A DNA stretch of 64,000 bases. Source: Symbiodinium natans. Taxonomy: Eukaryota > Sar > Dinophyceae > Suessiales > Symbiodiniaceae. This document shows positions 35,701-46,465 of this stretch, one piece after another. The stretch's first letter is position 1. Each line of letters opens with the position of its first letter. The position numbers were made by a program, and so were the translations under genes. The notes beneath the pieces were generated by a model. That model searched no databases, had not been told where the DNA came from, and saw only the letters and a list, made by a program, of their open reading frames with translations. Location of the stretch: NCBI GenBank assembly GCA_905221605.1, contig CAJNDS010000064.1:1-64000 (forward strand), given 5' to 3'.

Positions 35701-38130
35701 GAAAATAGGCACACCTGCCATGTTCGTATCCCACGATAACAAAACTCATTACTCTGAAAACTCATTGGCTCCGCCAAAGAGCACCACGGCCCGACTTTTC
35801 ACAATCAACAAGCCCTTTCGTACTTGCTGCTCGACCTGGGTGGGGAACAACCGCAAGGGCCTCAAACGATAATTTAACAGAAACAAACAGGCGGAGCAGT
35901 CAGAGCTGCTCCCAACGATTGCGGTCAAGCCCCTTAAGCTCTGAGCGTCAGGTCTCCGCTGCAAGCTACCAACTCTCTACAAGTACAAACATAAACAACA
36001 GAATCCAACCGACAAGGACAGCGTTTTGTGACGTTAACCATCTACCAGACACAAGCCGAAACATATTTCCAGGAAGACAATGCCACATTCCACAGCCTTC
36101 GGGCATACGCATCGTCGTCATTCTTCGCATCTCTCCGCATTGTCGAACATTTGCCCAAAGCTCGGAACCGCGTGCCAAAACCAAGCCGAAGCAACGTGAC
36201 GACAGTCGCAGGGATGGCGGCCCTGCGCGAGACATCTCCATCACTGTTAGCACTTTCAGTGTACCAACGCAAGCCGAAAGCTGCACAACTGCCATCATTT
36301 CACAATGGCAAGCCGAAGCTGATAAAGTAACGACAGTCATGCGAATGGCGACCCCCACGCGTGAAGACCCTCACAAGGAAGGCGGCCTTCACACGCACGC
36401 CATGTATGCGGCATGCATGTGACTGTCAGCACTTTTGGCAGTTGAAGCTCAACAAAACACCGACGAACGCTTGGCTGATTCGGGTCAAGTTACAGCACCC
36501 CCAACGAGCAAAACGAGAGAATTTTCTTCGGCATGCAGTCGGGATCAAGATCTCATGCCGATCCCCCATCCCCCGTCCCTCAACAAACATGGTGCAGTGC
36601 CAGACTCTAAGGGCTTCTTTTGAAAATCTCCTCGAATCGGCCTCTGCAGCCAGTCGGGCAGCTCGGCCAATCTGCTTCGGAGAAGAGCTTGTGGCAGCCG
36701 CCTCTGCCGCCTGTGCAAAGAACCACACCGGGGCAGCCCTTGTTTGTTCTTCTTTTCTTTGCATCTTCGGCATTTGCTCTGCAGATTCTTCGGCTCTTGG
36801 CACATAAACTGTGCCTTCGGGCAAGCGAGCGTGGCCGCGAGCAGGGCAGCAGCCTGCAAAGGCTCTGACGGAAGAGCGTGCACAAAGTTATAAAGGAATC
36901 GCCTTGCAGCCTTTGCCTTTGATGTGATTGGTTGAGGCGATGCTTCGGACCGTGCAATGTCGGCCATATCGTGCCTGGTCGCTGAGTCCAGCAGTGAGTG
37001 CTGCTTCCTTGCAGTGTTTGGCCTCGGCATTCGACGGAGAGAACGTTAGCTTTTCCGCACAGTATTTTCTTTCGGGGCATTCCCCTCCACTTCTCGGCCG
37101 TTGTGCAGGCCCAGGACCAAGGGCTAATAAGAAGCTAATCGCCAAGAAACCTTTTTCGTGTCTTGTCCCTTGTTTGCGGTACATTGGGAGCTGGACGCAT
37201 GGGGCCGTTAATCGCTTGTAAAGCTCGGACAAGTGCCCCCTTGTTCGTCTTTTCAAGGGCGTTTCAGCTACAATACCCTGCCCCAGAAGCCTCCTGCATG
37301 ACCCCCAGGCTTTGGAAGAGCTTCTGGCACCTTCTGTTCATTCCCTGTTTCTGCCTAAAAAATGGTCTGGGCCATCGCGGAATCTTGACGGAGATTCTCC
37401 GATGCCATGTGTTGGCTGTTGGACTTCACCTGCGTGGTGGACGGACAGACGTCTTCAAGGCTAGGCTACTGCGCTTTGCGGCTTCTGACGCTGTGGGATG
37501 ATGCCGGTGCCTTTTCCCCCAGCTTGTGTGGATGTCTTCCCGGGGGCTGTACCGGGTGAGAACATATGAGAACCGTCAATATCTGCAGTACCCGCGCCGA
37601 GCTTGCCATCATTCGGCGATCTCCATTCCAGCTGAGAGCCGAGGTGCAATTTGAGCGGGAGTGCAGCCATCATGTCTGGCCTGCCGCCATCAAATATATG
37701 GGGCTGACGATTAGATCTGACGTTCTTTGGCGGGCAAGCGCAGCTGATCACATCGCCTGCTCAAGCACGGACTGCACCATCGCTTCAGCTGCCAGCCTAC
37801 CAACAAAGAAACTGGTAGAGGTCTCCTCTTAGGCGCTGTCGCTTTGTCAAGAGCCTGGAAGCACTCTCCCCATGAATGCCAGCGCTCTGAACCGAAGACA
37901 ATGTGGCGCTCCCGGCTTGATCCTCCCGCAAGGGACCAACGGATGCTGAAAGGATGCCTGGAGGCACTTTTTGAAGCTTTGAAGCCCGAGGCTGCTGCAA
38001 TGGTTTTGCCCAAATCCAGCGCCTCTCGCAGGGAAGGGCTGAGCTTTGACTCCTTTGACTGAACTTCTAGGTGCTCTCTTCTTGCACTCTTCGACTCTTC
38101 TTTCGACAGAACTCCACACTGTCGAAGCGC
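32740..38130 (-). CDS. Alanine-rich helical repeat protein, scattered exons (possible paralogue of the 48.75-kb gene)
   Basis: Minus-strand exon-like stretches with the same flavour (Ala pairs every 3-4 residues, Gly-x-x-Pro turns) recur at about 37850-38080 (SPSLREALDLGKTIAAASGF), 36860-36970 (PSEPLQAAALLAATLACPKA), 36600-36760 (AQAAEAAATSSSPKQIGRAA, RLAAEADSRRFSKEALRV), 35410-35590 (DVLCSLAALDFAQSLSGNLS), 35190-35290 (LLMEVPGFRTILECVRAQEE), 34090-34180, 33480-33640 (TTPEHLGQAAKAACLLSRAC, ASTQVMSILAHASNSAGIAS) and 32745-32850 (LQAASAAGLPDEAVKDFGRL). All lie on one strand, so a single long gene is possible, but joins could not be proved and the real borders may differ. The pattern resembles the Ala-rich gene at 48.75-51.7 kb. 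Function unknown. Confidence 0.35.
34588..34830. repeat. 107-base tandem repeat, about 2.3 copies
   Basis: Copies start at 34588, 34695 and 34802, each with ATGCCCAAA(A/G)C(C/A)CTGG. The first two full copies are nearly identical. On the plus strand one frame of each copy reads LRKDVEQDTLS and ASM.L.TMPK, but since 107 is not a multiple of three the frame shifts between copies. It is either a duplicated exon with flanking intron sequence or a non-coding tandem repeat. Confidence 0.85.
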
Positions 38131-38809
38131 CGGCCTGCTTACTTGCCGCACGAGCCGCACCCCATGCAGCAATGCCATGAACCTTCAAAGGAATCAGAAA
38201 AGTATGGAACAACATTTTCGCAGAGGTTCGATTCCCTCATGGCACAGCTTTGCCCTGCATGTTGTGTAGGCTACACATGTGATGCTGAAGCCCAGGGGTC
38301 CACCTCGGCGGGCGGTGCACCAGCGGCCCGTGCAGATGCCAGGGCTGCTCGGGCCACTTCCTGCCAGCTCCCAACCGTTTAACCCGTTTAACCCATGTGT
38401 AAAGCTGTCGTGGACAGTTGTCACGGTAGCTGCAGTCTTTCTTTTGTTGAGCTCGATCCCATTTGAAAACCCTAGGTCGTATTTCCCCGTCCTCTTGTCC
38501 TCTTTGCAGGGCAAAGTTTGACGAAGTCTCGATCTCCCGGCCCCTATGCTGAAACGCAACTCGCACATAGACTTCTTTCTTCTTCCCCTTGGTTCCCATC
38601 CGTGGTGGTTTGTTGGCCCTTCCCCTCCCCAGCCCCAGGTCCCTCTCTCTCTTCGAGAAAGTCGAGAGTAAAACTGTAGAGAAAAGAGAGGTCATCCTTC
38701 GAAAATAGAGCCCTTCCCCCCCCTCCCCCTCCCAAAATCAAATCGCAGACAAACAAAATCGCGAAAACACACACCACACCACCCCCCCCCCCGCCCCTCG
38801 GAGACATAC

Positions 38810-41800
38810 CTCATCTACGCCGAAACTACGGGCGATCGTCCCTGGTGAACTGAGAGTCGTGGGGCTGAGTATTTCTATCCATGTGTTGGAAGCCTGCGGT
38901 GAGGCTCCGCGCTCTGCGGCCTCCGCTGCTACCGCAGCCTCAGGACACTCGTGGCGAATGCGGCGACGTGTGGCGATGCCCTGAGACTCGGAGTTTGTAC
39001 AGTTTGCGCCAAGTAACCGCGGAAGCGTGGCTCGCAATCCATGCGGCTTCTTCGCCTTGACACCCAGCGGCAAGCACTCCTTGCAGGCAGCGGTCAGCAG
39101 GTCAGTGCTGCGTGTCAAGCGCTGCTTCTTGACATGTCCCTCTTGCTGCATCTCCCTGATGCGCCTTGCAAGGCATGTTGGGCAACGACTTGCTGAGCAA
39201 GCGGTTGCAAGCTCATCACCTTTGCCTGTGGCGAAAGAACAGGGTGGCCTCCTGCATGGAAGTATTGGGCAGCGTCTTTTTCGCCAAGATGCAAGAACGA
39301 ACGGCTCTAAAGGGTGAAATTACACGGCAACAGCTACACCCCACTCACTTTCGATTGGAAGAGGGCGCATCTTTTCCCAGGTTCCGGTTGCTCCGCACGC
39401 TCCGCTGTTGAATCGCTCCTCAGCGATATCATATTCTGGCATCTCACTCGTTGATCTTAGCCCATCATGAACGCCACCCCCCCCTAACTCCCTGCCCCAC
39501 TTTTTTTGGCTGCAAGCTAGTGATAGTCGGCTGCTGGCACATTGTCGGGAGCTGTCCCTAAGCTTACACAGAAGGTTATGGTCGCAACAGTTCCCGAAAT
39601 TGTGAATCGTCCGGATACCAGTTGCTGACCTGTGCATCGAGGCAGTGTTTCGGGGGAATGGGTTGGGGAAATACTTAGTAACACAGTAGACTGGCAGCCG
39701 CGCATCCACAGCAGCGGTGGAGGCATTGCCGTCGAACCCTCCAAGGACATACCTCAGCCAGCCAGCTGACATCACTGACGTCACAAAAGGGGCGCTCAGG
39801 AAACAGTAGCCGAGCCCTCAAGATTTCGCACCACAACTCGGTCCAGTCTCGGCTATGGTGCACGGAGTCTCCCGCACGGACCGCGGCCAAGTGCTTTCGC
39901 GGAGTTGTCAAGCTGGGAAGCACCTCCCAAGACTCCTCACACGTGCGGAGCAACGACAGTAGCGAGACCTACTGCTCCTTGGTGGCCCAAGTGCTCGAGG
40001 GTGTGAGGTCGTTCCCATGTGAGTATGATTCAAAAGCAAATGTTCGTGGAAGATTCTGTGCCAGACTGCAAGATCGCTGATGTGCCCACAAGCTTCCAGA
40101 TTTCGTTGCTCGCTCGCGCACACGGGCAAACAAGAACTTTAGGATTCTATAGCTTGAAGGCTGCAACATACCAGTTCCAAATCTGAACCAACGGCGGTGA
40201 CCACACCCTATGCCTCTTTGCCCCATTTATCACGCTAAGGTGCCAAGGCTTACTTGTGAAAGATAGCGGCCTTCGATGTTGCTTTCTGTGCTCCACACGG
40301 ACTGCCGAAGCGAGTGGGGCAATGGACAAGACCACGAGGACACGAGCACGAGGACGGCGAAGGCGTGATTGGCCCCTATTTAGCCACAGTCCTCGCTCGG
40401 GCTGAACCGCTCCACAATGTCCAGTGGAGAGCCTCCATTGAAACCTGGACGCCGCTTGTTACAAGAACAAAAAACAAGACCACATTTTGGTGCGCGTGCG
40501 AAGATCGCTTCAGCGGTGCGTGCTGGGAGGCAAAAAATTCCGAGCATGCAGAATAACTCCGGCTCGTGACCTGCATATGTTCCTCCCCAAGCTTGGCGCG
40601 CTTTATGTTTTTGCACGTTGATGATTGTACATGGCATAACGGGGCCTCTACCACAGCTTGGATGGCTCTTGGGCATGTCAAGTAAAAGAGATTCTTCGCG
40701 CACTCTCGCAGCCCACCGGGGCGCCTCCACAAACGTAGATCCTGCCGTGGAGGGTCACCGCTGCGGCACTCCTGGACCATCCAGATAGTGCAGTGCGTCC
40801 GAGCCATAGGTCTCAAAAAGAACAACTTGAAGGAAGAATCGCGTATGGGATCATGACAAGGGCTGCAAGGATTTGGAAGTGGATTGCGAGATCTCTTCAA
40901 CTGCTTCATCTCACTGTTCGGCTTCATCTCACTGGTGCAGCTTTCAGTATTCAGCAAGATTCAGTCTCTGACTTTGCTTGCAGGCTTCTGTTGCCCGTGG
41001 AGGCGTGACCACGTGTTCATCAGTTCTCTCCAGACTTCTCTCCAGACATAGTTCCCAGTGCCCTTTGACCTTTGGGACGCAGTTGCTGTACGTAAAGCCG
41101 TTTAAACAAGCCAGAATGCTGCACCATAGCTGCTGAATTGGCTTTCGGAGCTTCAGTCAATTCTTAAATATCCTTGCAGCCCCTTTCATGATCCAATATG
41201 CCATTTAGAGTACTTTAGCTAGCCGCCGACTAGCCCACACCCTGCACTGTTCCGCACATGCTGCTTCTCCAGCGTGCAACAGTCGGTGATGGCAGGGCCC
41301 TCCAAGCTCTCGCACACGGATCCAAGCGTTCGCAGCACCGCAACACCAGGCCGCCTCAACACTCCAGGTTTTCATGCAACGGTGCCAGAGGTTCTGAATG
41401 ATCCCTGCGCGAGGTGCGCATTCACATTCTCGCTACAGCTCTGGAGCACTGGGACATGCAAATCCTCAGCCCAGTCGCGTGAGAATCCCCCAATTGTGTA
41501 CAGCGCACCCCCGGTGACGACAGCGCTGCAGCCGAAACGAGGGAGCGGAAGATTGAGCACAGACTCCCAGCCTGCTGGTGCACTTTGATCGAAGGCTTCG
41601 TGAAGGCTTTGTGCACTCTCGTTTCGCCTTGCCTACGCCATCGCAGCGCTCGCACCTTCGTGGAGAGCAAAGGCGAAGAACAAAAAAATATAAAATACAA
41701 CTCACAAGTCACTGGGATCTGTTTCGTCCAAGTGTCAAATCCTGTTCACGCCCGCAGCTTGTCCCGCCAACAATGTAGATGCGCCCGTCAAGAGCAGCGG

Positions 41801-42196
41801 CCGAAAACCTTGTTGAACAACAGCGCTCTGACAGCATTGAGGCTTAACAAGTCTTTAGACACCCACTTTGACTTTGACAAGTGACAGAGATCTGGGACTT
41901 GTGAGCTTAAGCTCTGGTGGCCTCCGCCATGTTGACTGAGCGGGTTGGAAGCAGTCGACCACGTCCTCATGCATTTTCCAGCTCCCGCGGTCTACAAACA
42001 CCTGTCTTGCACAAGGCCGCCATACATGAGACTTGTATTATGGCACCTCCACGAGCACTTCTTCATGTCTCAAGTTGTCTCAAGGCGCCAAGTCTTGGCC
42101 GTCCGAGTAGCCGCCCATGACCAGAATCTCTTGTTCCAGCACAGCTGCAGCGGCTGCCCAACGTGCTCCCGGAAGCTGCGAGACTTGCTGCCAGGC
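38810..42196 (-). CDS. Kelch-repeat beta-propeller protein with Cys-rich C-terminal region
   Basis: Kelch blades (R..~A.v..g.iYviGG...~ve.fdp.~~W..m) are spread over many minus-strand exons: 42100-42196 (WQQVSQLPGARW, ILVMGGYSDG); about 41750-41808 (AAALDGRIYIVGGTSCG); about 41470-41571 (WESVLNLPLPRFG, ALYTIGGFS); 40713-40771 (SAAAVTLHGRIYVCGGAPV); 40385-40444 (FNGGSPLDIVERFSPSED); 39862 to about 39973 (WEVLPSLTTPRKHLAAVRAG); 39704-39752 (YVLGGFDGNASTAAV); 39349-39418 (ERFNSG, TWEKMRPLPIE); and 38810-39225. The introns after 40713 and 39862 start with GC and restore perfect kelch reading. The exon at 39225 joins in phase and encodes RCPTCLARR and ACKECLPLG (two CxxC pairs), then a polar tail, and ends at donor GAG|GTATGT. 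A possible earlier blade (EIFYIGGRM) lies near 42440. Kelch propellers are binding modules. Start and stop codons were not found, and a few blades are incomplete. Confidence 0.7.
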
Positions 42197-43019
42197 CTAC
42201 CAGCATGGGTGACGGATGGAAAGCACAACTTGCAACACAGCCTCCGCACGCATGCTGCGTGCCAGTTTGCAAATCCTGGCCTCTCCATTCACGTGCATCC
42301 CTTATTGGCGAAAGGCACTCGGTGCCCGGCTACACAACAAGGCAAGTGCTGTCCAGGTCACGCTGGACGTGATCTTGGGCCGTGTGGACTTCCATCAGCA
42401 TTCGCCCTCCGATGTAAAATATCTCCAGCATCGAGAGGCGCACCCGGTCTCTCTGAAGATGCGGCTGAAGTCCTCTGCCCAACGAGATGGAGTACAGGGA
42501 TCACATGCACTTTAGTGCCCTGGAAGGGGATGGTTGTGATGGGCAGATGGTCATATGCATATAACAGCAGAAGAGTTGGATGCCGCAAACAGCATAGCGT
42601 CACTACGATCCCTCCAACCTTTTGCAGCCTCCCCCCTCCTTTTCTCCGATGTCAGTGGTGGGGCTGGTGGAGGTTTGGGCCGAGCGGCCTGTGCTCTGGG
42701 TGGGTGTGGCTGTCAATCCGGAACTGCGCTTGGTGCTTGCCCCCTTCTCAACTGTCTGCTTGTCAGCCCGTTCCTGCTGGCTTCGCTCATGAACCTCCAG
42801 TTTAGCAACACTGAGGTTTCGTAAGCTTGAAAGGCTTTCTGCATGTGGTTGTCGTGACCGCCGTGCTCACGTGGCTTGGCGGGGACGATGCCGGCAGGGT
42901 CCCTCTTCTGCCCTGTCGATGCTGCATTGCGAGCAGATTGCTGTCTTGGGGTCTTGTGTTGCCATACTCATCAGCATCGCTGGAGTGGTCGCCCCGGATT
43001 GGGAGTGGCCATTTCATGT

Positions 43020-44563
43020 TGCTCTACGTGGGTGCGTCGTGACTCTCCTGAATCGCTGAACCGAGATCCATTCCTGTGCTGGTCGGGACAGTTGGCATTC
43101 GGACGGCTGTTTTGATCTCGTCCACGCAGATTTTGGCCCGCTTCGCCAGGTACATCCGGTCCGGAGCTGGCCCCGGGGTGCTGGTTGAATCGGGTTCTCA
43201 TTGCTGCTGGCAGGTTGCGTTGCTATCGTTCTCTCGGCGTGGTGCTTGCTCCAAGCTGGAGCAGGTCGTGCGGCGTAGTGTTCTCGCTGTTTGTCCCTTC
43301 CTTGCTTCCTTCCATAATCGCCCTGCCAGGGCCACCCCTCCCTCTCTCTAACACGACAGCGAATGGACGAAACCTTCAACAAACGAACACGCTGTCTGAT
43401 CCGTCGGCCATGGTACAGTACAGTCACTACAGATTGCTGGAGGCCTGCTCCACACCGTGAAACTAACTGGAAGCCCTACGCCGTGTACTTGCATGTGTTG
43501 CTTTGTTGCCCAAGCACTGGTCCTTCGGCCCAGCTGCGACTGCTCGAAGCCAGCCGGCCAGCCGCAACCTGCCCAGAGACTCGCAAGATCTCCTGGGGGA
43601 GGCATTAGCTTCTGAATCCAATCTGACAGATCCAATGCCTAGACGAATCCCAATGCCACGGGAAAAACGGAAAGGGTCCTGTGGGAGGTCGTGAAACTGT
43701 GCCAGGCCCGTCAAGTTGGCCAAGGTCCTGAATGCTACAAGCACCGCACGAGGATGTTCCTTTGAAAGGGTCCGCTACTGCGAACCAAGGCACGGCTTCG
43801 ATGCTGACTCTTGGGACTCAATGGATCTCTGGCCCCATTGGCAAGAGGACCGTAGGCCGTATCTGAATAGGAGCAGCAGCCTGGGCTTCTGATGGCTTCT
43901 TGCTGATTGCATTTCTAACCGCGACACCTGCACATGCAGATGGGGAGAGTCGCCGGGAAAGTCACTGCACCAAGCGGCGCGAATGGAAGCCACGGGCATG
44001 TCCAGCTGAAAAGCCCTTCCTTGCCCGATCTCCTTGTTGATGCCAGCCATCGCACAAGACCAGGCCAGTTGAGGAAGGGCGAATTGGGAGCTTCGAGAGT
44101 GTCCAGATGCATGAAGTAGCACGTGGCCTTCTGGAGCAATAAGTGATGACCATGGCGCACGATAGCGTGATGGAACACACTGGCGCTGGCTAAATATCCT
44201 CTTTAACCACAACTCAGAACCCAAAGTTGCAATATGTATTTCAGTGCATGACTCAGCATATTACTTAGAGCTGTGACTCTGGGAGCCTGCTCTGAGCTGT
44301 GGCTGTGAACTTTTGAACGAGAGCACTGAAGCCCAGAGCCAGAGTCGTCTACTGTAGATCCCTCAAATGCTCAGATTGCACAAGTGTCTGCAAGTGGTGC
44401 ATTTCTCCGGTGCTGGGGCTGTTCGAGGGTGTGGTGGACAAGTTTTAAGCTGTCTTTGGCATGCTTCAAAACGTTCCCTGCACTTTGCCTCCCGGCTTGC
44501 TAGTTCTTCTGCTAGCTGTGTGGCGACCTGCGCACGCACGAGTCTGTTCACGCTTCGGAACAT
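43020..44563 (-). CDS. Unrecognised exons upstream of the kelch gene
   Basis: Minus-strand ATG 44563 opens MFRSVNRLVRAQVATQLAEE and continues ELASREAKCRERFEACQRQL, a likely coiled coil. About 43930-44160 reads PWSSLIAPEGHVLLHASGHS and on. About 43030-43165 reads RMYLAKRAKICVDEIKTAVR. They could be the N-terminal part of the kelch protein or a separate gene. No splice joins were established. Confidence 0.3.
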
Positions 44564-44599
44564 TTGGATCGCACGCCTCCCGGCGGGCTTCGTCTATAC

Positions 44600-46465
44600 G
44601 CAACCCCATGGCTTCGGCTGAAATGCGTGCCTGGGTCAGAAAAAGTACCCCGCGTCAAGATGCATGCAAACTCTTGCTGAGGCAGGTTCCAGCCGGGCAC
44701 TTTCGTCGAGGTCGTTAGAGACCTCACATCACATGAAACTTTTGCATTGGACCATGCAGCCGTCCTCTACCGATGGCCTCAAGCAGTCAGGGACAGTCTC
44801 TGTATTGGTTTCAGCGATTTGCAGGTCAACGCCTCTTTATTTCTGCTCATACCTCCGCTGATGTCTTTGAATTCTTTTGTCTGGCGCCTGGAAACCTCCT
44901 CTGTGCTCTTACGTGGGCGTAACTCGGATTTTCAAGCGAGCCTGTCTTGGGATGGGTCCCCCAAACCCTAATAAGAAAAGAGTGCGTGCAACTGTGATCA
45001 ACTGTGCAACTTGCCCTCAAAAGATGTCTCTGGGAATCTGTCCGCCAGTCCGTGCTGCAGGATGGCCCTGGCCGCCGCGCGTGCGTCCTCTGAAAGGATT
45101 TAAACGGGTTGTCACACGGAGAGGCTTTTGAAGTTCACGCTGACGAGAGGACCTTTGCCGTAGACTTCTCGCTGCTGACAAGGCGCATGCAGGCGGCTGC
45201 TCTCTGTACTCGGCCGGACAGCGGCCTTAGCTTTCTCAGCTCATCTATCAGTCATTTCAGGTTTCCAGACTTAACATTGCAGGCCCAGAACATCTTCTAG
45301 ACATCACTTCGCTCCGACGGCTAAAGATCCACCTTTGACGTGCATTGGGAAAACAACTCTGTGCCTCAAGGGTGGGCCGACATGATGGCCGCTTGATAGA
45401 AGGACGCAGAAGGGGGGGGGAGGGACGGGGGGAAGTGAATGGTGTTCAGGCGTGCGTCGGTTGACAGACGCGGCCCCCTATTTTCGGGGAGGCCTTGGCA
45501 ACAGTTGAAGGACTAAGGATGTTGAAGGGCCCTTTGAAGGGCCCCGTTGAAGGGTGACTCCCGCGGCTGCAAAAGCCGGTGCAGGCGCGCTTGATTCGGC
45601 GCCTCCAGGACAACCGATAGGGGACGGCTTGGGCGGACACTACGTGGGGCTGTGTTGGCACTGTGTTTGCTGGCGGGGCAGCTGCCAATGGCCCAAGGCG
45701 CCGTCGGGTGCAGCTGGGCATGCGCTTCTACGTGGCCACTCGGCCTGAAACGAGAAGCGGCCCAGTAGCGTTTCATGAACTTTGCAGAGCTCATTGTCAT
45801 TCGAGGCAGGAGCCCCTGCGATCCCACGTGGATCACGGAATGGACAAGCTGGCGAGCGCAATACATCCAAGCACTGGCGGGATGAACATGTAAACTAGAG
45901 TTGTTCCTGTTGCTGCGAACATACAAGTTTGTTCTACGATAAATGTAGTTTATGTCATTCTGCCTATGGCCTGTCCTCTTGTGACGCAAAAGCCGGGTCA
46001 CACTGATGCTCAAATCGTGTGGAAGCCCCAGGGGATGACAGCCTTGTCCAAATCGGTGCGTGCATAGTTAATAGAGAGGGAAGAAAGGAATGGAACGAAA
46101 AGAAGGAAAGAACGACTTGTGTTTGTTGCGTTGGCTTGCCCCAACGTCAAAACTCCATCGGGAACGTAATGACCCTTTTTCCCGCTGGGCGCTCCTGGCT
46201 CACTCTGGCTTCGCAAGGCTCGTGAAGGCTACCAAAACCTGTAAGTTGCACGAAGGCGTTGTTCCATGGCGCAACATGCCCCCCCTGACACAAGCTCCAA
46301 CACCCACGCCACACCCGTCCATCAGCGCCTCAGGGCTCGTTCGTAGTGCTTGTGCCAAGGGGCCATCCGGGTGAGAAGGACCCGGACAAAACTGTGACGA
46401 AACCAAAAGTCAGCACGAATCTAAACAGCATGCTGATGCCAAAAAGCCCTATGGGTCAAGAGGCT
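44600..46465. other. No supported gene
   Basis: Short ORFs only. A G-rich run lies at about 45410-45432, and AAGGGCCC/GGGCCCC palindromic words cluster at about 45525-45555. Confidence 0.3.

Noticed and set aside
34961-35749. 262-codon minus ORF
   Set aside because: Other frames over the same bases give better exon-like peptides (for example LLMEVPGFRTILECVRA), so this continuous frame is probably a shadow.
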